From Hyphomicrobiales bacterium (GTDB lineage: Bacteria > Pseudomonadota > Alphaproteobacteria > Rhizobiales > Rhizobiaceae), in assembly GCA_017305935.1 (NCBI GenBank), contig JAFKJU010000008.1, positions 62,001-126,000 on the forward strand: a DNA stretch of 64,000 nt. The letters are read 5' to 3'. Within the stretch, counting starts at the first letter, position 1; each line of letters begins with the position of its first letter. Under the pieces are notes generated by a model. The model saw only the letters and a list, made by a program, of their open reading frames with translations. It was not told where the DNA came from and searched no databases. This document shows, one piece after another, positions 1-9,600 of this stretch. The translations under genes were made by a program, and so were the position numbers.

Positions 1-43
1 GGCGCTTCGAAATTGATGGAAATCAACCAAAACGGCGAGGAAA

Positions 44-60
44 GGCGGCGTTTTGCCGCC
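44..60 (-). terminator. Probable terminator of the molybdenum hydroxylase operon
   Basis: A 6-bp GGCGGC/GCCGCC stem with a 5-nt loop lies just after the stop of the FAD subunit gene (stop at 79-81). Read on the minus strand the stem is followed by TTTCC, a short T-rich tail. The position fits the end of the three-gene operon. The T tract is weak, so intrinsic termination is only likely. The rest of 1-78 holds no gene I can support. Confidence 0.45.
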
Positions 61-78
61 CTTCCGATTCTTTTGGCC

Positions 79-876
79 TCAGCCGGCGGCGGCGAGCGCG
101 CGTTTGGCCATCACCTTCACCAGATTGGCGCGGTATTCGGCGTCTCCATGCAGATCCGAAATCAGCCCGCCGGGATCGACCGTCACGCCGGAAAGCGCAT
201 CCGTCGACCAGTTGGCCGAAAGCGCCGCCTCCATGTCGCCCTGGCGGAAAACCCCATCGGAACCGGCGCCGGTGACGGCCACGCGCACGTTCCCGCTCGC
301 TTTCGCGACGAAGACGCCAGTCATCGCGTAACGCGAGGCCGGATTGCGGAATTTGGCGTAACCGGCCTTTTCCGGTGCGTCGAAAGCAAGCGCGACGACG
401 ATCTCGCCCTCCTCCAGCGCCGTTTCGAACAGGCCGGTGAAGAAATCATCCGCCGCGATCTCGCGCTGGCTGGTGACGATGGTGGCGGCGAGCGCCAGCA
501 TCGCCGCCGGATAATCGGCGGCGGGGTCGTTGTTGGCGACGGAGCCGCCGATGGTGCCCATATGGCGCACATGCGGATCGCCGATCATGCCGGCAAGCCT
601 GCAGACGGCCGGGCAGACCGTTGCCAGCTGGCTGGACGCAGCGACCTCGGCATGGGTGACCGCAGCCCCGATGCGCACCCGCCGCCCATCGATGGCGATG
701 CCCTTCATGTCGGGGATATGGCGCAGGTCGACGAGATCGCCGGGGGCTGCGAGCCGCTGCTTCATGGTCGGGATCAGCGTCATGCCGCCGGAGACGTATT
801 GCGCCTCCGCTCCGCCGGCAAACAGGCTGGCCGCCTCGCTGACGGAGGCCGCGCGATGATAATTTGTCGCATACAT
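79..876 (-). CDS. FAD-binding (medium) subunit of a xanthine dehydrogenase/CO dehydrogenase-family molybdenum hydroxylase (CoxM-like)
   Basis: The 265-residue protein would carry FAD and pass electrons from the Fe-S subunit to an acceptor. The N-terminal FAD_binding_5 region (roughly residues 1-175) contains the flavin-contact segment GTIGGSVANNDPAAD, and a CO_deh_flav_C-like region follows. I start it at the ATG at 876 because AGGAGGA sits a few bases upstream; the longer frame reaching 1050 would run into the large-subunit gene. It is the last gene of a 2Fe-2S / Mo / FAD operon, 11 bases after the large subunit. The substrate cannot be read from the sequence. Names such as carbon monoxide dehydrogenase medium chain are common for this family and are often wrong about substrate. 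Confidence 0.93.
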   Translation of the reverse strand: MYATNYHRAASVSEAASLFAGGAEAQYVSGGMTLIPTMKQRLAAPGDLVDLRHIPDMKGIAIDGRRVRIGAAVTHAEVAASSQLATVCPAVCRLAGMIGDPHVRHMGTIGGSVANNDPAADYPAAMLALAATIVTSQREIAADDFFTGLFETALEEGEIVVALAFDAPEKAGYAKFRNPASRYAMTGVFVAKASGNVRVAVTGAGSDGVFRQGDMEAALSANWSTDALSGVTVDPGGLISDLHGDAEYRANLVKVMAKRALAAAG

Positions 877-887
877 GGTCGTCCTCC

Positions 888-3239
888 TCAGTGTAGGGCG
901 TTCAACGCCTTCCACACCTTCTGCGGCGTGGCGGGCATGGTGAGATCGTTGTGGCCGATGGCGTCGGTGATGGCGTTCATCAGCGCCGGCGGCGAGCCGA
1001 TGGCGCCGGCCTCGCCGCAGCCCTTGATGCCGAGCGGATTGCTGGGGCAAGGCGTGTTCTGGTGCGACAGCTTGAAGGACGGCAGGTCGTCGGCGCGCGG
1101 CATGGCGTAGTCCATGAAGCTCGCCGTCAGCAGCTGGCCGGTGTCCTTGTCGTAATGCACGCCCTCCAGCAGCGCCTGCCCCACCCCTTGCGCGATACCG
1201 CCATGCACCTGGCCCTCGACGATCATCGGGTTGATGATGTTGCCGAAATCGTCGGCGGCGACGAACTGGACAATCTTGGTCGTTCCGGTCTCCGGATCGA
1301 TCTCGACCTCACAGATGTAGCAGCCGGCCGGGAAGGTGAAATTGGCCGGATCGTAAAAGGCGCCTTCCTTCAGTCCCGGCTCCATGCCGGCCGGCAGGTT
1401 GTGGGCGGTATAGGCGGCGAGCGCCACCTGGAACCAGGGCAGACTCTTGTCGGTGCCCGCGACCTTCAGCTCGCCGCCCTCGATGACGATGTCGCTCTCG
1501 TCGGCCTCCATCAGATGCGCCGCGATCTTCTTGGCCTTGGCCTCGACCTTGTCGAGCGCCTTGACGATCGCCGACATGCCGACGGCGCCGGAGCGCGACC
1601 CATAGGTGCCCATGCCCATCTGCACCTTGTCGGTGTCGCCATGGACGATGTTGACGCTGTCGATGGACACGCCGAGCCGGTCGGCGACGAGCTGCGCGAA
1701 TGTGGTCTCGTGGCCCTGGCCATGACTATGCGAACCGGTCATCACCTCGATGGTGCCGACCGCATTGACGCGCACCTCCGCCGATTCCCACAGGCCGACG
1801 CCGGCGCCGAGCGAGCCAACCGCCGCAGACGGCGCGATGCCGCAGGCCTCGATATAACAGCTCATGCCGATGCCGCGTTTCTTGCCGCGTCCCTCCGCCT
1901 CCGTGCGGCGGGCGGCGAAGCCGGCCCAGTCGGCGGCGTCCATCGCCGCGTTCAGCGAGGCCTCGTAGTCGCCGGCGTCGTAGTTCATGATCACAGGCGT
2001 CTGGTAGGGGAAGGAGCGGATGAAGTTGATGCGGCGCAGTTCCGCCGGCGAAAGACCGAGCTCCCGCGCCGCCGTCTCCATCGTCCGTTCCAGCAGGTAT
2101 GTGGCCTCCGGCCGGCCCGCGCCGCGATAGGCATCGACCGGCACGGTGTTGGTATAGACCGTGCGCACATTGGCGTTGATCGCCGGAATGGCGTATTGGC
2201 CCGACAGCAGCGTCGCATAGAGATAGGTCGGGACGGCAGACGAGAACAGCGACATGTAGGCGCCGAGATTGGCGATGGTATCGACCTTCAGCGCCGTGAT
2301 CCGGTGGTCGGCGTCGAAGGCCATCTTGACCTTGGAAATATGATCGCGGCCATGGGCGTCGGTCATGAAGGCCTCGGTGCGGTCGGCGGTCCATTTCACC
2401 GGCACCCCCGTTTTCTTCGACGCCCAGAGACAGACGATCTCTTCCGGATAGATATAGATCTTCGAGCCGAAGCCGCCACCGACATCGGGGGCGATAACCC
2501 GCAGCTTGTTTTCCGGCGCCACATTATAGAAGGCGCTCATGACAAGGCGGGCGACATGCGGGTTCTGGCTGGTGGTGTAGCAGGTGTAGTGGTCCTCGGC
2601 TGAATCGTAGATGCCGAGGGCTGCGCGCGGCTCCATCGGGTTCGGGGACAGGCGATTGTTGTGGATCTCGATCTCAGTGACATGGGCGGAGGCAGAAATC
2701 GCCGCGTCCACCTCGGCTTCCGGATTGCCGAGCGCCCAGTCGAAAATCAGGTTGCCGGGAGCATTGTCATGCACCTGCGGCGCGCCCGGTTTCAGCGCAT
2801 CCACGGCTTCGGTAACGGCGTCGAGCGTCTCATATTCGACGGCGACGGCCTCGGCCGCGTCGCGCGCTTCGCCGAGCGTATCGGCGATCACGACGGCGAC
2901 GGCATCGCCGACATAACGCACGGTATCGACCGCCAGCGGCCGCCACGGCCCCATGTTCATCGGCGAGCCGTCCTTGGAATGGATCATCCAGCCGCAGATC
3001 AGGTTGCCGATGCCGTCCGCCTGCAATTGCTTGCCGTCGAGCACGGCGATGACGCCGGGCATCTCGAGCGCGGCATTGGCGTCGATCGAGATCAGCTTCG
3101 CATACGCATGCGGGCTGCGAATGAAGAAGGCATATTTCATGCCGGGGACGACCATGTCGTCCGTATACCGGCCCTTGCCGGTCAGGAAACGCTTGTCTTC
3201 CTTGCGCGCAACCCGCGCGCCAATTCCCTCGATACCCAT
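888..3239 (-). CDS. Molybdopterin-binding large subunit of a CoxL-like (form II) molybdenum hydroxylase
   Basis: This 783-residue protein is the catalytic subunit, holding the molybdopterin cytosine dinucleotide cofactor and hydroxylating an unknown aldehyde, heterocycle or related substrate. The N-terminal a/b hammerhead domain covers about residues 15-130 and the Mo-binding domains follow. The active-site loop near residue 370 reads AYRGAGR, the form II type, not AYXCSFR of true aerobic CO dehydrogenases. [11 protein letters not shown] near residue 743 carries the conserved catalytic glutamate. The ATG at 3239 has GGGAGG upstream. It lies between the 2Fe-2S gene (96 bases upstream) and the FAD gene (11 bases downstream), an S-L-M order typical of the family. 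The AYRGAGR loop argues against CO oxidation as its main job. Confidence 0.95.
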   Translation of the reverse strand: MGIEGIGARVARKEDKRFLTGKGRYTDDMVVPGMKYAFFIRSPHAYAKLISIDANAALEMPGVIAVLDGKQLQADGIGNLICGWMIHSKDGSPMNMGPWRPLAVDTVRYVGDAVAVVIADTLGEARDAAEAVAVEYETLDAVTEAVDALKPGAPQVHDNAPGNLIFDWALGNPEAEVDAAISASAHVTEIEIHNNRLSPNPMEPRAALGIYDSAEDHYTCYTTSQNPHVARLVMSAFYNVAPENKLRVIAPDVGGGFGSKIYIYPEEIVCLWASKKTGVPVKWTADRTEAFMTDAHGRDHISKVKMAFDADHRITALKVDTIANLGAYMSLFSSAVPTYLYATLLSGQYAIPAINANVRTVYTNTVPVDAYRGAGRPEATYLLERTMETAARELGLSPAELRRINFIRSFPYQTPVIMNYDAGDYEASLNAAMDAADWAGFAARRTEAEGRGKKRGIGMSCYIEACGIAPSAAVGSLGAGVGLWESAEVRVNAVGTIEVMTGSHSHGQGHETTFAQLVADRLGVSIDSVNIVHGDTDKVQMGMGTYGSRSGAVGMSAIVKALDKVEAKAKKIAAHLMEADESDIVIEGGELKVAGTDKSLPWFQVALAAYTAHNLPAGMEPGLKEGAFYDPANFTFPAGCYICEVEIDPETGTTKIVQFVAADDFGNIINPMIVEGQVHGGIAQGVGQALLEGVHYDKDTGQLLTASFMDYAMPRADDLPSFKLSHQNTPCPSNPLGIKGCGEAGAIGSPPALMNAITDAIGHNDLTMPATPQKVWKALNALH

Positions 3240-3335
3240 CGATATCCTCCCAAGGATGGTCGGGGCCGGGTCATCACGCCGCTGGCAGGCAGAATACGAA
3301 AAAAGCGGCGGTCAGGTCGGCCGGTTCGCGTGTCG

Positions 3336-3824
3336 TTATTCGGCGGCCTGGCGGCTGGCGGACATCTCCGCGTTCGCGGCGAGGATCGCCTTGACGATAT
3401 TGTGGTAACCGGTGCAGCGACAGATATTGCCGTCGAGCTCGGAGCGCACCGTCTCTTCGTCGAGCGCGCCGCCATGGCGGTTGATCATGTCGACGGCGGC
3501 CATCACCACGCCCGGCGTGCAGAAGCCGCATTGCAGGCCGTGATGTGTCTTGAAGGCGGCCTGGACGGGATGCATGTCACCCTGGCCGGCCAGTCCCTCG
3601 ATCGTCGTGAGGGTGGAACCGGATGCCTGGACGGCCAGGATCGAACAGCTTTTGACGGACTTGCCGTCGAGATGGACGACGCAGGCCCCGCATTGCGACG
3701 TATCGCAGCCGACATGGGTTCCGGTCAGCCCCAGCTTTTCGCGGATGAAGTGAACGAGCAGGGTACGATCCTCGCAATCGCCGCTCATCTTTCGTCCATT
3801 GACCGTCAGTGTCACTTTCGCCAT
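3336..3824 (-). CDS. 2Fe-2S small subunit of the molybdenum hydroxylase (CoxS-like)
   Basis: A 162-residue iron-sulfur subunit, normal length for the family. The N-terminal plant-ferredoxin-type cluster uses C40, C45, C48 and C60. The C-terminal [2Fe-2S]-binding helical domain uses C99, C102, C135 and C137 (CGFC and CRC motifs). It relays electrons from the Mo centre to FAD. The start at 3824 follows an AGGAGG-type ribosome site; the longer frame to 4031 adds a non-conserved stretch. It is the first gene of the operon. No maturation genes (XdhC/CoxD/CoxG type) follow it within the window. Confidence 0.94.
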   Translation of the reverse strand: MAKVTLTVNGRKMSGDCEDRTLLVHFIREKLGLTGTHVGCDTSQCGACVVHLDGKSVKSCSILAVQASGSTLTTIEGLAGQGDMHPVQAAFKTHHGLQCGFCTPGVVMAAVDMINRHGGALDEETVRSELDGNICRCTGYHNIVKAILAANAEMSASRQAAE

Positions 3825-4198
3825 GAAACTCCTCCTTGGTGTCCCTCCCGGACACTGAATTTCCTTGGTCTCGCTTGCCCTGCCGGGAAAACCGTCCTCA
3901 CGCTTTTCCCTGACAAACTCGTCGCCATCATTTGCCGTTTTCGGATCGCGATCAACCGCAAGTTCCCGGCATCGGCGAAATATTTTCGAGTAGATCGCGA
4001 CCGTGGCCATATCGACCGGCGGCTTAACCATGATGGCCGCATGCGGTGCAAATTTTCGCGCCGGGCGATGGACTTCGCCGATTTCGGCTCTATCATCTTC
4101 TCCCAGCGCGGTCCTGAGATCGACGCGTCAGCATGGCATCCGGCGCGATCGAACGCGGACGGACACAAGCTGTCTGGCTTCAACTGTGGAGAGAGTTC
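3825..4198. other. Intergenic region between divergent genes, presumed promoters
   Basis: These 374 bases separate the divergently transcribed hydroxylase operon and the small lipoprotein gene. The open frames crossing it are biased in composition and lack ribosome sites, so I call no gene. It presumably holds both promoters, but I see no convincing -35/-10 pair. A lone TTAACCAT (a CtrA half-site sequence) occurs near 4024 without a partner half. Confidence 0.5.
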
Positions 4199-4465
4199 AT
4201 GAAGAAGGCCATCGTGCTTCTACTGGTCGGCTTGTCGGTCGCAAGCTGCACGCAGACTGAAAAGGGCGCCGGCATCGGCGCCGTATCCGGCGCCATCATC
4301 GGCGGCGCGGTCACCGGCAATGTGCGCGGCGCGGCCGTGGGTGCCGCCATCGGCGGCGTATCCGGCGCGGTCATCGGCTCGGTCGCCGAGCAGCCCGGCC
4401 AGTGCTACTATCGTGACCGCTACGGTCGCCGCTACATCGATTCCTGCCCGCGCGGCGGCTACTGA
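4199..4465 (+). CDS. Small glycine-zipper lipoprotein
   Basis: An 88-residue protein with a lipoprotein signal peptide: charged start, hydrophobic core, lipobox LSVASC, so C17 would be the lipidated residue. The mature part is a run of GxxxG/GGAxxG repeats (about residues 22-62) typical of YMGG-like glycine-zipper proteins, followed by a short Tyr/Arg-rich tail with two cysteines. It would be anchored in the outer membrane or the periplasmic face of the inner membrane. The ATG follows GGAGAG. The function of such proteins is poorly known. It stands alone, upstream of a terminator and then tamA. Confidence 0.85.
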   Translation: MKKAIVLLLVGLSVASCTQTEKGAGIGAVSGAIIGGAVTGNVRGAAVGAAIGGVSGAVIGSVAEQPGQCYYRDRYGRRYIDSCPRGGY

Positions 4466-4498
4466 TCACGGCCCTCACCGCCGTTGCAACTCTGGCAA

Positions 4499-4530
4499 GC
4501 CTCGGATCCCCTCGGGTCCGGGGCTTTGTC
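4499..4530 (+). terminator. Rho-independent terminator after the lipoprotein gene
   Basis: An 11-bp stem (4499-4509 with 4514-4524, two G-U pairs) with a CCTC loop is followed by TTTGTCGTT. It lies 33 bases after the lipoprotein stop and isolates that gene from tamA. Confidence 0.65.
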
Positions 4531-4714
4531 GTTTGCGCATTGTTTTCTCGCATATGGTCATGGCAAAACCGCTGCACGCCCTTGGGCGGCATGCTTGCGG
4601 CCTTGCCTGTGGCCGCCGCGCACTTCCGGTTGCGATGTTTTAGGGTTAATGTCCGCGTTAACGGCAGTGCAACGCCTTCGCTGTCATACTGGTCTTGTCA
4701 ACGAAAAACCGCGT

Positions 4715-6640
4715 ATGCCGATTATCTTGCGTAACCCGAAACTGAGTCTTGCGTATCGGAAAACGACAACTGCCCTGACGATTGCGGCGGGAGCGTTGTT
4801 GTGCCCTGTCTTGGTCAGCGACGCCTATGCGTTCAAGCTGTTCGGCATCACCCTGTGGGGTGAGGAAGAGCAGGCGGTCAACGTCATCGATCCCGTGACC
4901 TATTCCGTGACGCTGGAGGCGCCGGGGGCGGACGAGGATCTGAAGAAGGCGCTGGAACAGGCCTCGCATCTGGTTCAGGACAAGGACGAGCCCGTCTCGG
5001 GCGATCTTGGCGTCGTCATCAAGGCGCGCGACGACCGCGACCGGCTGATCGCCCTGCTCTACGAAAAATCCCGCTATGGCGGTGTCGTCACCGTCACCGT
5101 CAACGGCGTCGATCTCGACAAGCTGCCGCCGGCCCCGGACTTTCCGGGCGGCGGTCCTGTGCCGGTCGATGTGCGCATCGAGCCTGGCCCGGTCTTCACC
5201 CTCGGCCGCGTGACCCTGGCCGGCGACGCTGCCGGGCGCGATCCCGCCGCCTACGGCCTGACGCCGGGCGGCGATGCCGGTTCGCTGCTCATCCTCAAGG
5301 CGGGCGACAAGATCGTCGCCGATCTGCGCAACGAAGGCCGGCCGCTTGCAAAACTCGAACAGCGCAGCGTGGTCGCCGATCACGACAGCCGCACCGTCGA
5401 TGTCGTGCTCGATGCCATCGGCGGGCCGGTGGCCCCGGTCGGCGAGGTCACCGTCGTCGGCCAGAAAAGCGTCGATCCCGATTTCATCCGCCGTTACGCC
5501 CGCCTGAACGAGGGCAAGCCGTTTTCGCCCGAGCAGATGAAGAAGGCCAGCGAACGCTTGCGCAAGCTCGGCGTCTTCTCCTCGGTGACGATCAAGGAAG
5601 CCTCGGCGCTTGCCGGCGACGGCAGCATTCCGGTCGGCATCACCGTCTCGGAAGGCAAGCACCGTTATTTCGGCGTCGGCGCCCAATATTCGACCACCGA
5701 CGGTTTCGGGTTGCAGGGCTATTGGGGACATCGCAACCTGTTCGGCCAGGCGGAATCGCTGCGCATCGAGGGCGCTGTGTCTCGGCTCGGCGAAGCGTCT
5801 TCCGCCGACCAGCTCGATTATTCGGCCGGCATCGTCTTCGCCAAGCCGGGCTTCATCCTGCCGGCCGCGACGCTGAACGCCAGCCTGCGGGCCAAGACCG
5901 AGCATCCCGATACCTATCGCGCCAACACCGTGACCGCCGCCACCGGCATCTCCTACGAGATCAGCGATATCGACACGATTTCCGGCGGCGTCGAGCTGGC
6001 CTATGCCGATACGGAAGACGCCTTCGGCGACAACGAATACCTGACCTTCTCGGTACCGATCGATTTTACCCGCGACACCCGCGACGACAAGCTTGACCCG
6101 ACCAAGGGCTATCGCGCCACGCTGGGAGCCAAGCCCAGCTATGATTTCCTCAGCGGTGCAACCTTTGCCAGCTTCGAGGGTTCGCTCAGCGCCTACCAGG
6201 CGCTCGGCGAAAACGACCGGGTGGTGCTGGCCGGCAAGGTGGCGGCGGGAACGCTGGTCGGCGCCAGCGAACTCCAGGATATTCCGACGACCCGGCGCTT
6301 CTTCGCCGGCGGCGGCGGCTCGGTGCGCGGCTATGCCTATCAGGAGATCAGCCCCTATAATGACGAGGGCAAGGCCACCGGCGGCCGCTCCTATGTCGTC
6401 GCCTCCGCCGAGGCGCGCGTGAAAATCACCGATACGATCGGCGTCGTGCCTTTCGTCGATGTCGGCGCCGTCTCGGACTCGATGGCGCCCGATTTTTCCG
6501 ATACGCGCATTGGTGCGGGTATCGGTCTGCGTTATGCAACCCCGTTCGGGCCGATCCGGCTCGATGTCGCCGTGCCGCTCAAGAAGTATGACGGCGGCAG
6601 CAGCTACGGGATCTATGCCGGCATCGGACAGGCTTTCTGA
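4715..6640 (+). CDS. tamA: TamA, outer-membrane Omp85-family subunit of the translocation and assembly module
   Basis: The 641-residue protein has an N-terminal signal peptide (hydrophobic core ending near ...DAYA), periplasmic POTRA repeats over roughly residues 40-300 and a C-terminal 16-strand Omp85 barrel of about 350 residues. Barrel-typical segments include GGGGSVRGYAYQ, the surface/lid signature of the family, and a C-terminus ending in Phe. TamA works with TamB in moving proteins and probably phospholipid to the outer membrane. tamB begins 47 bases downstream on the same strand, the classical pairing. I use the ATG at 4715 because it opens the signal peptide; the ribosome site there is weak, so the start is less sure than the identity. 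Confidence 0.93.
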   Translation: MPIILRNPKLSLAYRKTTTALTIAAGALLCPVLVSDAYAFKLFGITLWGEEEQAVNVIDPVTYSVTLEAPGADEDLKKALEQASHLVQDKDEPVSGDLGVVIKARDDRDRLIALLYEKSRYGGVVTVTVNGVDLDKLPPAPDFPGGGPVPVDVRIEPGPVFTLGRVTLAGDAAGRDPAAYGLTPGGDAGSLLILKAGDKIVADLRNEGRPLAKLEQRSVVADHDSRTVDVVLDAIGGPVAPVGEVTVVGQKSVDPDFIRRYARLNEGKPFSPEQMKKASERLRKLGVFSSVTIKEASALAGDGSIPVGITVSEGKHRYFGVGAQYSTTDGFGLQGYWGHRNLFGQAESLRIEGAVSRLGEASSADQLDYSAGIVFAKPGFILPAATLNASLRAKTEHPDTYRANTVTAATGISYEISDIDTISGGVELAYADTEDAFGDNEYLTFSVPIDFTRDTRDDKLDPTKGYRATLGAKPSYDFLSGATFASFEGSLSAYQALGENDRVVLAGKVAAGTLVGASELQDIPTTRRFFAGGGGSVRGYAYQEISPYNDEGKATGGRSYVVASAEARVKITDTIGVVPFVDVGAVSDSMAPDFSDTRIGAGIGLRYATPFGPIRLDVAVPLKKYDGGSSYGIYAGIGQAF

Positions 6641-6687
6641 CGCCGGCCGGCGACAAGCGCCGAGACAGACGAGGACATGAGCCGACC

Positions 6688-9600
6688 ATGACGACCGCCC
6701 TTGCCATCTTGAAGACCTTCGCGCGCTATCTCGGATATGCGGTGCTGGCGCTCGTCTGCCTCGTTGTGCTCGCTCTTCTGTTCGTCGGCTTCACGCCGGT
6801 CGGAGCGCGGCTTGCGGCCGATCAGGTGGCGAAGCTTGCCTCGACGCCGGACCGGCAGGTGGTGCTCGGCACGCCTTCCGGCCTGCTGAGCGGCCATCTG
6901 CGCCTCGATTCCGTCGTGGTTTCCGACACCAAGGGCCCCTATGCCGAGTTGCGCGACATCGCCGTCGACTGGTCGCCGCTGTCTCTCCTGACCGCCACCT
7001 TCCATGCGGAGCAGGTTACGGCCGGTCTGGTCAGCGTCGAGCGCCCGCCGGTCGTCACCGAAACGCCCTCATCCTCGTCCGACAGTTCCAGCGGCGGCCT
7101 GCCGGTGGCGATCCGGATCGAACGGATGCAATTCCCCGATATCCGCCTCGGCGCGGCACTGGCGGGCGACGCCTATCGCCTGCAAGCGCGCGGCACGCTG
7201 ACGGCAGAGCGCGACCGCATCGAATCCGCCCTCGACGTCAACCGCGCCGATCTGGCGCAGGCGGGCGCGCATGTCGTTTTCGCCTTCGCGCCCGCCGAAA
7301 ACCGGCTGGATCTGGACGCAAAGGTCGCGGAACCGGCCGGCGGGCTGGTCGCCGGGCTGCTGCGCCTGCCGGGCCGACCGGCGCTGTCCTTCGATATTTC
7401 CGGCGCGGGGCCGCTCTCTGACTGGTCGGGCAAGCTTTCGGCGGCTCTGGATGGCAAGCTGGTGCTCGCCGTCGACGGCCGTCACCAGGGAACCACGGAT
7501 GGCGGTCATCACCTCATCGTCAAGGGCGGCGGCAGCTTCGATTCCGTCCTGCCGCCGGTGTTCCGGCCGCTGTTTGCCGGCACCACCGATATCGACCTAT
7601 CCGCAGCACTCACAACCGATGGCCGCCTGACCGTGGACAATGGCCGGCTGACGACCGGCAGTCTCGATCTGACCGCCACCGGCACCTTCGATCCCAAGGG
7701 GGACAACGATCTCAGCGCCCGCTTGACCGGCAAAGCGGGTCCCGTCGATTTTCGCTGGCCGCTGGCCGAGGGCGAGGCGCGGGTGCTGATCGACAGCGCG
7801 ACGCTCGCCGTCACCGGCCCGGCCAATGCGGCCAAGCTCGATCTGGCGGCGGCGCTGACCTCGCTCGATCTGCCGCAGGGCCATCTCGGCGGCCTGCACC
7901 TGCAGGCGCGCAGCGATGCCTTCGACCTTTCCGCCCGCTCCGGCCGCATCGCTTCGCGCCTCTCCATCGAGGAAACGAAATTCGCCAGCGCCGATCTCGA
8001 CCGCGTCGTGCGCGGGCCGCTTCAGATCACCGCGCCGCTCGCCGTGTCGGGCGCTGTCATCGCCTTCCAGCCGCTGGCGCTGGAAAGCGGCAGCCTCGGC
8101 GGCACCGCCACCGGCCAATACGATCTCGCCGCCGGCAGTCTTGACGCCGATCTGCGCCTGTTTGCCGTACCAAGCCTGTTGCCGCCCGGCCTCGCGGAGA
8201 AATTCGCCGGCACCATCGCCCTCGCCGGCAAAATCTCGACCGCCAGGGGCGGCGCCGTCAGCGTCACCGATCTCACCTTGAAATCCGATGCCGTCGAGGC
8301 CAGCGGCAAGCTTTCGCTCGATGCGCAGAAAACGCTGGATGCCGCGCTGACCGGCAATGTGCCCGAAATCGGCAAATGGCTGACCAATGGACGCGGCGCC
8401 GCGACCTTCACGCTGTCCGCGACCGGCCCCCTGTCCGCACCCGCCGTCAAGGCGACGGTCGCGGCCGAAGAGGCTGAGCTTGCCGGTCGCAAGGTCGTCA
8501 ACCTGTCGATTGCCGCCAACGGCACCGCCAGCGCCGAAGCCCCCTCGGGCACGATTGCCGGCAATGGCAGCATCGCCGGCCAGCCAATCCAGATCGACGC
8601 CGCGCTTGACGGCAAGGACGGCACGATCACCATACCGACCTTGAAGCTGTCGGTCGGACCGAACCGTGTCGACGGCCAGCTCGCCTTCTCGCCGGAGTTC
8701 CTGCCCGAGGGCAAGCTGAATCTCGACCTGCCCGATCTCGGCCTCGTCTTCGCGCTTGCCGGCCAGCAGGCGGAGGGCGACCTCAAGGGGTCCGCGACCA
8801 TAGGCCATGAGAACGGGCGCATCCAGGCGGCGATTTCCGCCAGCGGCAGCGGCCTGCGCACCGATGCCGCCCAGTTGCTCAAGCCGGATATCGACCTGAC
8901 GATCAGCGACCTCCAGGCGCTGGTCGCCAAGGGCCGCATCCGCGCCGAGGCGATCGAGGCCGGCGGCAACCGCGTCGACGGCCTCACCGTCGACATCGCC
9001 CAGCAGGCCGACAGCACCGATTTCGCCCTCGACGCCCGCTATGACGACCAGCCGCTGCGGCTGAACGGCAATGCCCGCACCACCGACGGCGCCATCGCCA
9101 TCGGCCTCGACAGTTTCAGCGCCGCCCCGCTGGGGATCGGGCTGTCGCTCGCCGATCCGACGACGATCACCGTCGAAAAGGGCGTCGTCACCGTGCCGGC
9201 GCTGACCGTCCGCCTCGGCGACGGGCGCATCACTATCGACGGCACCGCCGGGTCCGATCTGGCGCTCAACATCCGCGTCGTCGACCTGCCCGCCGCGCTG
9301 CTGCACCGCTTTACGCCAGGTGTGACCGTCGATGGCCTCATTTCCGCCAAGGCAGCCATTACCGGTCCGGCCTCTGCCCCGCAGGCGAGCTTCGATCTCT
9401 CGGCGCCGCTGACGGCGGTAGAGCTGCCCCAAGGCCGGTTCGAGGATGTCTCGGTGACCGCAAAGGCCGAGAACATGACGCTATCAGGCCCGACCGGCGT
9501 CATCGATGCGCGCGTGCAGGTTCGCTCGGCGGCACTCAAGAATGCCGATCTCGCGCGGGCATTGACCGGCCCGATCACCATCGAAGGACCGGTGGCGCTG

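Noticed and set aside
888-3239. Aerobic carbon monoxide dehydrogenase
   Set aside because: The active-site loop is AYRGAGR and not the AYXCSFR of true CO dehydrogenases.
4003-4260. A plus-strand frame overlapping the start of the lipoprotein gene
   Set aside because: No ribosome site or conserved features; the lipoprotein frame has a clear signal peptide and lipobox.
4646-4662. TTAA...TTAAC pair upstream of tamA as a CtrA box
   Set aside because: The spacer is 8 bases, not 7, so it does not meet the consensus.
7597-9432. A 611-residue minus-strand frame inside tamB
   Set aside because: Composition shadow of the repetitive tamB coding sequence.
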